Notes: generated by a model from the letters alone, not told the origin. A stretch of DNA of 64,000 nt from JACDAN01 sp963802375 (GCA_963802375.1 CAWDIJ010000005.1:1-64000); one strand, 5' to 3'. Numbered from the stretch's first letter, positions 1 through 9,593 are shown. Program-made: numbers and translations.

Positions 1-432
1 GAGATCTTCGGCGACGGCCCCGACCAGCCGAGGTCCTACGGCTGATCGACGCGCTGGGCCTCGACGAGCGGTAGCCGCTCCCGGCTTCGCAGGAGCGGAC
101 GAGGTGCAAGCGATGTTGCGACGGGCGCTGTGCCATCTCTTCCCCTCACGTCGCGAGGGGTACGGGCTGGTCGTCGTCGAGGCGGCGGCGTTCGGAACGC
201 CCACGATCGTCGTGGAGAGCCCCGACAATGCGGCTCTCGAGCTCGTGGTCGACGGCGAGAACGGCGTCGTGGCCCGGTCGCCGAGCCGCAAGAGCTCGCC
301 GACGCCATCCTCCGAGTGCACGCGGCGGGGCAGGAGCTGCGGAGCTCGACGGCTGCTTGGTTCCGTCGCAATCGGAAGCGGCTGTCGCTCGAGAGCACGG
401 TCGACGCCCTTCAGGACGTCTACCGGCGGTAG
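1..432 (+). CDS. Glycosyltransferase family 4, C-terminal part (partial, frameshifted)
   Basis: Only the C-terminal nucleotide-sugar-binding half of a GT-B fold transferase is present; the N-terminus lies outside the window. The protein reads in four successive frames: IFGDGPDQP near base 4, VLRLIDALGL from 33, then FPSREGYG-type residues and EAAAFGTPTIV from about 77 to 280, then ELADAILRVH to the stop at 430-432. The EGYG...E pattern is the family-4 donor-binding E-x7-E motif. Three single-base shifts in 430 bases suggest poor base calling at a contig end rather than a decayed gene, because every segment is well conserved in its own frame. Confidence 0.75.
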
Positions 433-453
433 GCCCTGCACGCCGGGCTCAAC

Positions 454-1553
454 GTGCTTCACCTCGTCCCCGGCGAGACCGGCGGCGGCGAGACATACGT
501 CCGCCGGCTCGTACCAGCACTGCTGGCGGCGCGCGAAGACCTGCGATTGACGCTCTTTGCTGCCAGCGAGGCCTACCCGTCGCTCCGTGCCGAGCCCTGG
601 GCTGGGGAGGCGTCGATCGTCCGCGTGCCGGTGCGCGCGCGGAGTCGGCCAAGACGCGTCTTCGCGGAGCAGACGCTCTCCCCCGCGCCGCGCGCCGAGC
701 GCGAATCGACCTGCTGCACAACACGCTCAACACGGCGCCTGCGTTCCCCGGGGTGCCGCAGGTGACGACGATTCACGACGTGATCTACAAGCGCTTTCCG
801 GAGACCGCGGGTTGGCTCAACGTCGGCGTCGCGCTGCTCGTGCCGCTGGCCGCAAGGCGCTCGGCCCTGATCCTGACGGACTCGCAAGCGTCAAGGCAGG
901 ACATCATCGAGTTCCTCGGTGTCGAGCCCGCGCGTATTGCCGTCGCCCCCCTTGGCCCGGGCTATCGAGCCCGACAAGCCGCTGCTGGCGGCCGAGTTAC
1001 GCGAGCGTCTTGACCTCGGCAAAGCACCGATCGTGCTGACCGTGGCCGCGAGGAGGCCGCACAAGAACCTCGCGCGGCTGCTCGATGCCTTCGGTCGGCT
1101 CCGAACCGACGCGGTGCTGGTGGTCCCGGGCTTCGAGACACCGTTCGAGGCAGGGCTGAGGGAACGCGCCGGCGCAGCCTCCGCTTCATCGGCTGGCTGG
1201 ACAACAAGACGCTGGACTGCCTCTACCGGGCCGCGACCTGCTTCGTGTTCCCCTCCCTCGCGGAGGGCTTCGGCCTGCCGGTGCTGGAAGCCATGGCGCG
1301 GGAGGCGCCGGTCGCCTGCTCCGACATCGCCCCCCTACGAGAGGTGGCGGGCGATGCCGCGCTGTACTTCGACCCGCTCGACCCCGGCTCGATCGGAGAC
1401 GCCCTCAAGCGGCTCCTCGAGCAGCCCGATCTGCGCCTACGGCTGAGCGATCTTGGCTCGAAGCGGGCGAGGCTCTTCAGCTGGGACGCCGCCGCTGCTG
1501 CGACGCTCGAAGCCTATGAGCGCGTACTCGCCGGCTCGATCAGCCGGTCGTAG
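454..1553 (+). CDS. Glycosyltransferase family 4 (frameshifted)
   Basis: Cytoplasmic GT-B transferase predicted to add a sugar to a lipid-linked glycan. It begins at a GTG with the family N-terminus VLHLVPGETGGGETYVRRL and ends with the donor site FPSLAEGFGLPVLEAMA. The reading changes frame three times, near bases 690-705, 965 and 1170, but joined segments give one full-length protein of about 366 residues. It is a close paralogue of the transferases at 2719-3882 and 6416-7633 (same GGxETYxRxLVPALL start, same EVAGDAALYFDP tail). Its 3' end overlaps the convergent gene ending at 1514 by 40 bases. The start is uncertain because codons further upstream are also in frame. Confidence 0.8.
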
Positions 1554-2707
1554 GCGGCGGCAAGGCGTTCGGACGCGGCGGCGGTCGAGAAGCGAGTGAC
1601 GACCTGACGGTCGTACTCAACCCGTTGCGCCGGTGGAACCGACAGGGGCCCCGCGGCAAGGCGCCGGGCCAGCTCGCGCCAATCGCCCGCCGTGAAGTAG
1701 CTCGCGACGTCGCCGATGACCTCCGGGATCGCCCCTGACGCGCTCGCCACGATCGGCAACCCGGCGGCCATCGCCTCGGCCAGCACCATGCCGAACTGTT
1801 CCTCCCAGAAGCAACGCGGCAGGTCGCCGAGATAGCGGTTGCAGCCCGCGGTGGCAAGACTCGCGAGCACCACACACGACGCCTGCGCGTAGATGTCCGG
1901 CATGTCCTCGTACGGGACGGATCGGAACTCGACGCGATCTCCGACTCCCAGCTCCGCCGCGTGCTCGCGCAGCCGCTGCTCCTCAGGCCCGCCGCCCACG
2001 ACGATCAGGCGCGGCGTGACGGCGGCCGGGGACTCGACGATGCCCGCCCGAAGCGCTGCCAAAGCGCGAATGATGTCCTGGTGCCCTTTCTCCCAGACGA
2101 GCCGGCCCGGCGAGAGAATGACGTGCTCGCCCGGCGAGATGACCGGTTCGCCGGCTGCGGCAAACCGGTCGAAATCGACCCCGGGATAGCAGACGTCGAT
2201 CCGCTCGGCCGGGACTCCCTCGAGGAGGAGCGCCGAGCGAGCGCGCTCGGTCGTGGGCAGGAACAGATCGGCCTCCGCAAGCGTCTGCTTGCGGTAGGCG
2301 CGGGCCCAGTGGTTTCGGAAGGCGGCAAGCAACGGCAGCGTCTCCCAGACAGTCAGGACTAGCTTGAAGCCGTTCGCCCGCTTTCGCCGCGCCGCGTCTC
2401 CGGAATGCCAGTAACCCAGCTCTTCCGAGTGAACGACGTCGGCGGCCTCGAACGCGTCGTCCGCGCCGAGGTAGCGGTCCCCCGTCAGGCCCATTGCGAA
2501 GTCGCCGAACCGTCCGCGAGGCAGCAGATTGCGCAGGGAGCGTGCGGGCTGCCGTTCGACGGCGAGATCGCCGAGCTCGTACGCGTTACGGGAAGTCAGG
2601 AGCACCGAGACGCGGAACCGGTCCGGCAACTCCTCCCACATGCGCAGGTTCCAGGGAGCGGCATTGTGGCCGCGCAGGAGCAAGACGTTGATGACGCGGT
2701 CGGGCAC
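1514..2707 (-). CDS. Glycosyltransferase family 4
   Basis: About 397 residues. The N-terminus VINVLLLRGHNAAPWNLRMW is a Rossmann-like acceptor domain; the C-terminal domain holds LSPGRLVWEKGHQDII and FWEEQFGMVLAEAMAAGLPIV, the GT4 donor motif with its two spaced glutamates. The open frame extends to 2797, but the GTG at 2707 is chosen because it clears the stop of the preceding gene at 2719. It follows another GT4 gene 11 bases away, so the two are probably cotranscribed. Acceptor and sugar cannot be read from sequence. Confidence 0.85.
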   Translation of the reverse strand: MPDRVINVLLLRGHNAAPWNLRMWEELPDRFRVSVLLTSRNAYELGDLAVERQPARSLRNLLPRGRFGDFAMGLTGDRYLGADDAFEAADVVHSEELGYWHSGDAARRKRANGFKLVLTVWETLPLLAAFRNHWARAYRKQTLAEADLFLPTTERARSALLLEGVPAERIDVCYPGVDFDRFAAAGEPVISPGEHVILSPGRLVWEKGHQDIIRALAALRAGIVESPAAVTPRLIVVGGGPEEQRLREHAAELGVGDRVEFRSVPYEDMPDIYAQASCVVLASLATAGCNRYLGDLPRCFWEEQFGMVLAEAMAAGLPIVASASGAIPEVIGDVASYFTAGDWRELARRLAAGPLSVPPAQRVEYDRQVVTRFSTAAASERLAAAYDRLIEPASTRS

Positions 2708-2718
2708 GGCGGCGGAGA

Positions 2719-3882
2719 TTACCTCTGGGCCGTAGAACGCTTGGCCGCGACCGCCCGCCTGTAGGACGCGAACGACGCCGCGGCCGTGCGCTCCCACGTG
2801 AACACGCGGACACGCTCACGCCCGCGCTGCACCAGCGAGCTCGCGAGCTCACGGTCGCGCAAGAGCCGCCGGATCGACTCGGTCACCGCCTGCTGATCGC
2901 CCGGATCGAAGAGCAGTGCCGCGTCTCCTGCCACCTCCGCCATCGCCGTCCGATTGGAGCAGGCGACCGGAACGTCCCTCGCCATTGCCTCCAGCACGGG
3001 CAGCCCGAATCCCTCGATCAGCGAGGGAAGGACAAAGCACGCCGCGAGACGGTAGACAGCCTCCAGATCGGCCTCCGAGAGCCATCCCACGAAGCGGACC
3101 TGCTCCTGCACTCCGAGCTCGCCCGCAAGGCGCTTCAGCTCCTCCTCATGGGGAGTCGGTGCTCCCACGAGCACGACAAGCGGGCGCTCCTCGAGCTGGG
3201 CGGCAGCGCGTACGAGCGCGCCGAGATTCTTGTACGGGCGTTTCTGCGCAACGCAGAGGACGACTTGCGCGCCGCCGAGGGCAAGGCTGCGCCGCAGCTC
3301 GGCTTCGAGCTCGGGCTCGGGCGCCGCGGGAGGCTCGACGCCGAGCGGCGTGACGTCGATGCGGGAAGCGTCGAGCCCAAGGTTTGCGACGAAGTCATCG
3401 CGGGCCGCGTTCGAGATCGCGATCACCCTGTCCGCCCTCCGAGCCGAGCTGCGCGAAAGTGTTCCCATCGCCCGCCCCGCCCGCGACGCGTCCCAGGCTT
3501 CGCGCTGGTGCAGCCAGATCAGGTCGAGCAGGGTGACGACGCGGGCAACCCGAGGCGCGGCGGGCGGCCCGACGTTCGCCGGGCTGTGGAGCACGTCGAG
3601 CGACCGCCGCGCTGCTAGCACGGGCAACGCCAGCATCTGCGCGACGAGGTGCGTGCGATTCGTGATCCGCACCGGTAGGCGAACCCATTCGATCTCGGTC
3701 GACCATGGCTGTGAGAAGAGCCGCTGGGAGGCGTCGCGCCCGACGAACGCGACCACGCGCGTTTCGGGCTCGACCCGCTTGAGCGCCCCGAGCAGCTCGA
3801 GCCCGTACCGGCCCGCGCCGGCCGATCCCTCGACGAGGTAGAGCAGATTGAGCCCAACCGCAAGGCGGTCACCGGACGGCAT
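2719..3882 (-). CDS. Glycosyltransferase family 4
   Basis: A 387-residue GT-B transferase. GLNLLYLVEGSAGAGRYGLEL opens the N-terminal domain; VAQKRPYKNLGALVRA marks the start of the donor domain, and LIEGFGLPVLEAMARDVPVAC is the E-x7-E site. Paralogous to the transferases at 454 and 6416, pointing to local duplication. It sits 9 bases downstream of the flippase gene in the minus-strand run 6200 to 1514 (methyltransferase, flippase, two transferases), which is a plausible repeat-unit assembly operon. Confidence 0.88.
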   Translation of the reverse strand: MPSGDRLAVGLNLLYLVEGSAGAGRYGLELLGALKRVEPETRVVAFVGRDASQRLFSQPWSTEIEWVRLPVRITNRTHLVAQMLALPVLAARRSLDVLHSPANVGPPAAPRVARVVTLLDLIWLHQREAWDASRAGRAMGTLSRSSARRADRVIAISNAARDDFVANLGLDASRIDVTPLGVEPPAAPEPELEAELRRSLALGGAQVVLCVAQKRPYKNLGALVRAAAQLEERPLVVLVGAPTPHEEELKRLAGELGVQEQVRFVGWLSEADLEAVYRLAACFVLPSLIEGFGLPVLEAMARDVPVACSNRTAMAEVAGDAALLFDPGDQQAVTESIRRLLRDRELASSLVQRGRERVRVFTWERTAAASFASYRRAVAAKRSTAQR

Positions 3883-3891
3883 GAGCCGCGT

Positions 3892-5412
3892 CTAGCCTCC
3901 TTCGGGCGGGTACGAAGTCGGCCGGAGCGTGAACAGCGCCTTCCACAGCTCCGGCGGGACCCCCCGCAGCAGCGACAGGACGACGATGTAGACCACACCC
4001 GCGGCGACTGCCAACGCGAGGCCGTTGAGCCCCGGAACGAACACGAGCAACGCCGCCAGCGCAGCCGAGACGAGAACCTTCGGCACCACTCGCGGCGAGA
4101 TCCGCAGGTCCCCCCCACGGCGGAAGAGCGCGACAGCGTACGCAAGCGCGAGGATGGACTCGCCAACCACCGTCGCCGCGGCGGCTCCCTTCGCTCCGAC
4201 GAGCGGAACCAAGCCGAGCGCAGCCGTTGTCCCCGCAACGAGCGCGATGGCGTTGGCAACCAAGACGCCTGTGTGCAACCGCTCCGATAGCAAGGCGAAC
4301 GAGAGCGTGGCTGCGAGGAACGTTCCGATCAAGGCAAAGGCCTGTATCTCGAGGACTGCCACTGCCGGCTCGAAGCTCGGACCGGCGATCAGGTGGATGA
4401 GGAAGCCCGCTCCGAGCGCGGTACAGAGCGCCAGCCAGACGCCGAGGATCAGTGCCACCTCGAGGAGGCGCTGGACCGCGTAGCTCAGGCGCACGCGGTC
4501 GTCTCGAGCGGCGCGGGACAAGATCGGGAAGGCCGAGCCTACGAGCAGCACGGGCACGTAGCCCAGGACCGTGAAGATCCGGTACGACGCGCCGTAGTAG
4601 CCGGTGTCGGCCTTCGTGCCCACGATCGACATGACGAGCACCGTAACCGCGACGTAGATCGTTCCCACGGTCGCCGCGACCGAGTACGCGATCGTCATGC
4701 GCAGGATCCTCGACCACTCGGCGCGGTCGAACCCCGGAACGAACGGCACCATCCCGCGGGCGAGCGGGATGGTGATAGCTAGCAGGAGGATGCTCACCGG
4801 GATGGGGCAGCCAGGAACGGGAGCAACCCGGAGCCCCAGCAGGACCAGCGCGAGGACTACGAGCAGCGTGGCGCCCTGGCGCAGCAACTCGAGTGTGCTC
4901 ACCCAGCCGAGTTGCAGACGAGTGAGCAGTGGAACGCCCACGGCCTGTTGCACGAAAGTGAGCATGAGGCCGATGCCCCAGAGCGCGATGCCCGCGACCA
5001 GTACAGGCGGGTACCCGGCTGCAAGCGCGAAGGCGAGTGCAGCGACGATGCCGAGCGTGGCCAGCGCGAGCCTCAGCCCCATGAGGTCCTTGATCAGCCT
5101 GATCCGCTCGTCGTGGCCCAGCGTCGCGTACTCACGCACGCCGATGTTCGAGAGGCCGAACTCACTCAGCCCGGCGACGAGCGCGATGAGCGAGGACACC
5201 GTCACGTAGAAGCCCCAGTCGGTGGGGCCGAGGTGGCGGATCATCAGTGACGCCGAGACGACGCTAAGGCCCACCCCGGCGGCATAGCCCGCGAGGCGTA
5301 GGGCGTTTCCTCGAATGACGGTCGTGCCGGCCCGGGGCGAGTCCAGAACCTCGACCGGATCGGTCGGGCGATCCTTGCTCTCTGCGAGCGGCAACGGCTC
5401 TTCGCCGCTCAC
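3892..5412 (-). CDS. Wzx-type oligosaccharide flippase
   Basis: About 506 residues, almost entirely hydrophobic helices (roughly 12-14 spans), matching the MATE/polysaccharide-export superfamily that flips lipid-linked repeat units across the membrane. Conserved-looking elements are NALRLAGYAAGVGLSVVSAS at the start, GTKADTGYYGASYRI in the middle and GAKGAAAATVVGE late. The GTG at 5412 is chosen because it overlaps the methyltransferase stop as GTGA. A much longer open frame continues to 5772, but that part is antisense-like and lacks hydrophobic character. A second flippase lies at 54031. Confidence 0.9.
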   Translation of the reverse strand: MSGEEPLPLAESKDRPTDPVEVLDSPRAGTTVIRGNALRLAGYAAGVGLSVVSASLMIRHLGPTDWGFYVTVSSLIALVAGLSEFGLSNIGVREYATLGHDERIRLIKDLMGLRLALATLGIVAALAFALAAGYPPVLVAGIALWGIGLMLTFVQQAVGVPLLTRLQLGWVSTLELLRQGATLLVVLALVLLGLRVAPVPGCPIPVSILLLAITIPLARGMVPFVPGFDRAEWSRILRMTIAYSVAATVGTIYVAVTVLVMSIVGTKADTGYYGASYRIFTVLGYVPVLLVGSAFPILSRAARDDRVRLSYAVQRLLEVALILGVWLALCTALGAGFLIHLIAGPSFEPAVAVLEIQAFALIGTFLAATLSFALLSERLHTGVLVANAIALVAGTTAALGLVPLVGAKGAAAATVVGESILALAYAVALFRRGGDLRISPRVVPKVLVSAALAALLVFVPGLNGLALAVAAGVVYIVVLSLLRGVPPELWKALFTLRPTSYPPEGG

Positions 5413-6200
5413 GCGGGGCGCCACGCCCAGAGCATTCCGTGGCCCGGCGGGAGCGTGAACTCCGACACCTGTGTCTCGTAGCCGGCCTCCCGGAGTAGTC
5501 TCAGCGCAAGTGCACCGGTATCGGGCTCGGGGCTGCCGTACGGGTGGTACTCGAGCGCGAGCGTCTTGGCGACTCCGGCCCCGAAGCGAGGGTCGGCCAG
5601 GATCGGCCACTCCGCTCCTTCGATGTCGATCTTGAGCAAATCGACACCCTCCAGGAACGGGAAGACGTCGACCGCTCGAACCATCGTCGCCGCACCGGCA
5701 TCGGCTTCCACGCGCGAGGAGGTGTCCTCGTGCGCGACAAACGGCACCATCCCGTCCTCCGGCGCGGCACACGCCTCCACGAGCTGCCAGCGCTCCTGGC
5801 CTCCGTTCGCCTCGATCGAGCGCCGCAGGAGCTCGACGTTGGCTGGATCCGGCTCGAACGCCACCATCCGTGCGCTCGGATGAGTGCGTCGGATCAGGGC
5901 GCCGAAGAGACCGATGTTCGCACCGAGGTCGACCACCCGTAGCGGCCGGCCGGCCGGCCGCAGAATCGAGGCGGCTTGGATCGGCGGGTCGTAATGGCCG
6001 AGGCAGAAAATCTCGTCGAGCGTAATCACGTCAACGGTCCCGTGCCTCAGGTGGATGGCGACGTCCGAGCCAGCGAGGTGGTAGCGGCCGATGCTGCGAC
6101 TACGCATCGCGACGCGAAGCGCGAACGTGGCTCGCTCGACGACGACCCGCGACAGGCGCATGGTGGACTGGAACGCCTTCAGCTTCAGTGGATCCTTCAT
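5409..6200 (-). CDS. FkbM-family SAM-dependent methyltransferase
   Basis: A 263-residue methyltransferase, likely O-methylating a sugar of the glycan. Motif I is RVVDLGANIGLFG (about residues 88-100), followed by the acidic ribose-binding FEPDP (115-119), and the family-typical DLLKIDIEGAEW lies near 187-198. ATG start. It is translationally coupled to the flippase by a 4-base overlap and heads the minus-strand run. Methyl donors in such clusters often cap or decorate glycan chains; which hydroxyl is modified is unknown. Confidence 0.9.
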   Translation of the reverse strand: MKDPLKLKAFQSTMRLSRVVVERATFALRVAMRSRSIGRYHLAGSDVAIHLRHGTVDVITLDEIFCLGHYDPPIQAASILRPAGRPLRVVDLGANIGLFGALIRRTHPSARMVAFEPDPANVELLRRSIEANGGQERWQLVEACAAPEDGMVPFVAHEDTSSRVEADAGAATMVRAVDVFPFLEGVDLLKIDIEGAEWPILADPRFGAGVAKTLALEYHPYGSPEPDTGALALRLLREAGYETQVSEFTLPPGHGMLWAWRPA

Positions 6201-6415
6201 CCGGCTCGCGTCCAGCGCCGACGCAGCCTCGCGATTACCTCGGCGCGGCGGGGCCGCGAGAACGCCGAGGCGACTGCCTTAGAGGCGTCTTTCTTTCGGG
6301 TCCTCGTTAACGATCACGACGGTAGCGGCGTAGCCAGCCTCGCTCATCCGGCGGACGCGCTGAAGCTGTTCACGCGGCGCGGCCATGGCCGCATAGGATG
6401 CCAGCAGGGCGCCGG
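6201..6415. promoter_or_regulatory. Divergent intergenic region
   Basis: About 215 bases separate two divergently transcribed genes. A TAGGAT hexamer at 6394-6399 on the plus strand could be a -10 box for the downstream transferase, giving a leader of roughly 10 bases to the ATG at 6416. No convincing -35 box, hairpin or additional gene is seen. Confidence 0.35.
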
Positions 6416-7633
6416 ATGACTCTACGACGATCCACCGCACCGGAGGCGGCGCCCGAGCGCGCGGTGGAGTCGATCGGGATCAACGCCGTCTTCCTCCAAC
6501 GGCGGATGGGCGGAGTCGAGACGTACCTTCGCGAGCTCGTCCCGGCGCTGCTCGAGGCGCGCTCCGGGCTCCGGATCACGCTCTTCCTGAACGAGCTCGG
6601 CGTGGAGGCGCTGCGCGGCGAGCGCTGGCTCAGCGACGTGAAGGTCGCCACGCATCCGCTGCTCGGCCGGCCCTACACGCGCGCCTTAACGGAGATGACC
6701 TTGCTCGGTCACCTCGCCTCGACGGCCGACATCGAGCTGTTGCACAGCGTTGGCCTGACCGCGCCTCTGAAGACTCGACCCGCGAATGTCCTGACGGTTG
6801 CGGATGTCATATGGTTGCGTGAGCCCGAGTCGGTCGGACGCGCAATCTCGCTTTTCTGGCGAAGCTTCGTGCCGTCCATAGCGCGGCGAGCCGACCGAAT
6901 CATCACGCACTCCCAAGCCGCGCAACAGGAGATCAGCGAGGACTTCCGCCTTCCCGCAGGACGCATCGACGTCGTGCCTCACGGTCCCGGTGTGGAGCCG
7001 TCTGTGGACCCGACACCGGAGACTGACCTTCGAAAGCGGCTTCAGCTTGGCGCTGGACCGATCGTACTGTCTGTATCGGCGCTCAGGACGCACAAGAATC
7101 TCGTACCGCTCGTCCGGGCAATGCCCGCAGTCAGGAACGTGGTATCCGACGCGGTGCTCGTGCTGCCCGGCAATCTGACGAAGCATCAGAAAGAGCTGGA
7201 GCAGCTCGCGAACGAGCTTGGGATCCGCCAGTCCGTTCGCTTCCCCGGCTGGGTAGATCCTGCCGACCTGGAAGCGCTCTACCGCGCATCCGCGTGCTTC
7301 GTGTTTCCGTCCCGTCATGAAGGATTTGGCCTGCCGATTCTCGAGGCGATGCGTCGTGAGGTCCCAGTCGCTTGCGCCCGTGCCTCCGCCCTACCCGAGG
7401 TTGCGGGCGACGCGGCGCTCTACTTCGATCCGGAGCGGCCTGATCAGATCTCCGCGGTGCTTCTCCGACTGCTGACTGATCCCGCCGCCGCCGCAGAGCT
7501 CGCCACGCGCGCCCTGAGGCATCAGCGCTCGTTCACGTGGCAACGCACTGCTGAGGAGACTCTTCGGTCGTACGGGCGAGCCCTTCGAGACCGCGACACA
7601 CGCGGTGGAAGCCGAGCTCACACGGCTCCCTGA
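6416..7633 (+). CDS. Glycosyltransferase family 4
   Basis: About 405 residues. SIGINAVFLQRRMGGVETYL is the acceptor-domain start, VSALRTHKNLVPLVR the interdomain segment, and SRHEGFGLPILEAMRREVPVA the donor site. Two ATGs are possible, 6398 and 6416; 6416 has an AGGG six bases upstream, so it is preferred. The closest relatives in the window are the transferases at 454 and 2719. It diverges from the FkbM methyltransferase across about 200 bases. Immediately downstream lies a decayed methyltransferase. Confidence 0.88.
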   Translation: MTLRRSTAPEAAPERAVESIGINAVFLQRRMGGVETYLRELVPALLEARSGLRITLFLNELGVEALRGERWLSDVKVATHPLLGRPYTRALTEMTLLGHLASTADIELLHSVGLTAPLKTRPANVLTVADVIWLREPESVGRAISLFWRSFVPSIARRADRIITHSQAAQQEISEDFRLPAGRIDVVPHGPGVEPSVDPTPETDLRKRLQLGAGPIVLSVSALRTHKNLVPLVRAMPAVRNVVSDAVLVLPGNLTKHQKELEQLANELGIRQSVRFPGWVDPADLEALYRASACFVFPSRHEGFGLPILEAMRREVPVACARASALPEVAGDAALYFDPERPDQISAVLLRLLTDPAAAAELATRALRHQRSFTWQRTAEETLRSYGRALRDRDTRGGSRAHTAP

Positions 7634-7645
7634 CAAACTGCGGCC

Positions 7646-8096
7646 GTGGCGCTCCTCGGGCGTGACGACTTCGGGCAGATCCTTGTCGCAGGTCGCGGTT
7701 GGTGGACCTACGTTCCTTGGCACTCGCGGTTGGGACGCCTTCGGAGACGCGTCTTCGAGCGCCTTGGCTCGACGCGGTACTCTCGGCCTGCGCTCCACGG
7801 CCTTGATCGCACGTTAGAGCGTTATCTCCTGGTCTCGAGCCATTACCAGGGCAAGGCGGCGACGATGCAGTACGGCGATCTCTTCTCGCTGATCTCCGGC
7901 GCGAGGGGTCGCCCGAGGCAGACGAGGTCCACGTTCGCACCGGTGCACCGGAGAGCTACAGAGTGACGGTTCCGGCGCGCACCTTAAGCTCAGTGCTCGA
8001 CGAGGCAGCGGCCCCGCAGATCGACCTACTGAGCCTCGACGTCGAAGGCTACGAGCCCGCCTTCACGAACGGGTCAGGACAAATGACCGAGAGCGT
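7646..8096 (+). pseudogene. FkbM-type methyltransferase remnant
   Basis: Two recognisable ends of an FkbM-like methyltransferase are joined with the middle missing. The N-terminal part SRPALHGLDRTLERYL (about 7790-7830) runs directly into YQGKAATMQYGDLFSLISGA, and after a frameshift near 7905 into VTVPARTLSSVLDEAAAPQI and DLLSLDVEGYEPAF. The SAM-binding segment with the glycine-rich motif, expected between the first two parts, is absent, and the C-terminus beyond DVEGYEPAF is lost where the convergent gene begins. An active enzyme is not possible from this arrangement. Confidence 0.7.
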
Positions 8097-8766
8097 AGTA
8101 CGACGCCGAGCCATGCGTCGCGAGCGCGGTCTCGCGGTCGGTCTGCTCCCAAATGGCGCGCGCCTGACGCTTCCGCCAGAACTGCTGCTCCTCCACCGCG
8201 TAGCCCGCCAAGAGACGTGGAAGGCGGTCGACACCGTAGATCCGGTGCAATGGCCGGCAGACGAGGTCGCGACCGACCGGGACGGTCATCACCATTCGAC
8301 CCTCGGGCTTCAGCGCCTCCCGCATAATCGTCATCGCCTCGAGGTCACCGTCGGCTCGGTCGCTGCTCCCGTAACGCCCTGCAAGCCCGACGTGCTCGAC
8401 CGAGGAGCAGTTGAGGATCTTATCGAACGTCTGGCCGTGAAGCGGTCGATCGAGGATGTCGGCCTGCAGGAACTCGACGCGCTCGTGCTGGAAGGCGGGC
8501 ACAACAGCGAGTCGGTCGAGCGCGACCACCTCGTGGCCGCGCTGGGCGGCGGCGAGGGCGAGGAAGCCGACGTCGGCGCCGAAATCGAGGGTGCGGCCCG
8601 GTGCGTCGGCTAGCCGCGCCATGCAAAATGACCACTCGATCCAGCGGTCGCCCGCGAGCGTCGGGCCGCCAGCCGCCGCGAGCCGCTGCGAGAGTGCATG
8701 CGCGGCGTTCCCGGCAAACGCAAGCGCCCGAACGCTCATTTCCCTCAGGCGCGGCGGCGGACGCAT
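8074..8766 (-). CDS. Class I SAM methyltransferase, DUF268-like
   Basis: About 230 residues. Motif I reads TLDFGADVGFLALAAAQRGH, followed by the acidic EVVALDR and a later LNCSSVEHVGLAG and EGRMVMTVPVG. The layout, with RIYGVDRLPRLLAGYAVEEQ near the C-terminus, resembles the DUF268 methyltransferase-like family of glycan clusters. An unusual point is Asp in place of the second glycine of motif I. The ATG at 8766 is preferred over the GTG at 8805 because a TATCCT box lies six bases upstream. Its 3' end meets the methyltransferase remnant. Confidence 0.75.
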   Translation of the reverse strand: MRPPPRLREMSVRALAFAGNAAHALSQRLAAAGGPTLAGDRWIEWSFCMARLADAPGRTLDFGADVGFLALAAAQRGHEVVALDRLAVVPAFQHERVEFLQADILDRPLHGQTFDKILNCSSVEHVGLAGRYGSSDRADGDLEAMTIMREALKPEGRMVMTVPVGRDLVCRPLHRIYGVDRLPRLLAGYAVEEQQFWRKRQARAIWEQTDRETALATHGSASYYALGHLS

Positions 8767-8772
8767 CGCGCG

Positions 8773-8778
8773 AGGATA
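8773..8778 (-). promoter_or_regulatory. Candidate -10 box, near-leaderless
   Basis: TATCCT on the minus strand, six bases before the ATG at 8766. Fits the TANNNT pattern seen before many operon-first genes here; no clear -35 box. Confidence 0.4.
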
Positions 8779-8835
8779 ACCGCGGCTGCGCAGTTCTAGC
8801 TTCACGAAACTGGCGAGCGTTCTCTGTTAGCGTCG

Positions 8836-9537
8836 ATGGACTTGTTCAAGAAGCCGCTCGCTTGGACCAGGGCCGGGAGCATCGACGCGCACCTGCAGTC
8901 CGGGCCCCAGATGTTGCAGTACCAGGCGATTGCCCGCCGAATCGGCACGGAACAAGCCGGCCCGGTGCTCGACTGGGGTACCGGTTTCGGCCAGGTAGCC
9001 AAGCTGCTCGCCGAAGAGGGCGTCGACGTCACGCCGTTCGAGTATCGGACCGACGTCCCGGCTGGTGTACGGCCGCTGGACCGCTACCCCGAGCTCTCGG
9101 CGCACTCGAGCTCCGACCCGGTCGCGCTTCCCTTTGACGACGGCAGTTTCGACGCCGTGCTCAGCTGCGGTGTGCTCGAGCACGTCCAGGACCCTCACGG
9201 GAGCTTGGACGAGATCCGCCGCGTCCTTCGGCCGCGCGGCACGTTCTACCTCTACAACCTGCCCAACCGCACGGCGTACACCGAGAGGATCGCGAAGGCG
9301 ATGGGCCTCTACTACCACGGCAAGCTGCCTCACGATCGCGTTTACACCCTCCGCTCGGCGCGCGAGCTGCTCGAGCGTCACGGATTCGAAATTCGAGAGC
9401 TGCGGCGGGCGCACATGCTGCCGCTCGTGCTTGGCGGGCCGCCTCGACTTGTCTGGGATGTCAGCACCGCGTTAGAGCGCGTCCCGGGACTCAACCTCGT
9501 CGCGACCACGATCGAGGGAGTCGGGATCGCCCGCTAG
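8836..9537 (+). CDS. Class I SAM methyltransferase (type 11)
   Basis: A 233-residue methyltransferase. GPVLDWGTGFGQVAKLLAEE (about 42-61) is the SAM-binding motif, ALPFDDGSFDAVLSCGVLEH (97-116) the post-II region of type-11 enzymes, and RVLRPRGTFYLYNLPN the following strand. Its C-terminal 80 residues likely form the substrate lid. ATG start 30-70 bases from the divergent methyltransferase gene. Likely modifies a sugar or lipid intermediate of this cluster; the acceptor is unknown. Confidence 0.85.
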   Translation: MDLFKKPLAWTRAGSIDAHLQSGPQMLQYQAIARRIGTEQAGPVLDWGTGFGQVAKLLAEEGVDVTPFEYRTDVPAGVRPLDRYPELSAHSSSDPVALPFDDGSFDAVLSCGVLEHVQDPHGSLDEIRRVLRPRGTFYLYNLPNRTAYTERIAKAMGLYYHGKLPHDRVYTLRSARELLERHGFEIRELRRAHMLPLVLGGPPRLVWDVSTALERVPGLNLVATTIEGVGIAR

Positions 9538-9593
9538 CCCGCTCAGGACTTGCCGTGGCCGGAGCAACGCGCGGCGATAGAGGGTCGTCCGCC

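Noticed and set aside
6279..6386. 35-codon minus-strand frame in the divergent region (MAAPREQLQ...)
   Set aside because: Too short, no ribosome site, no recognisable similarity; a leader peptide cannot be supported.
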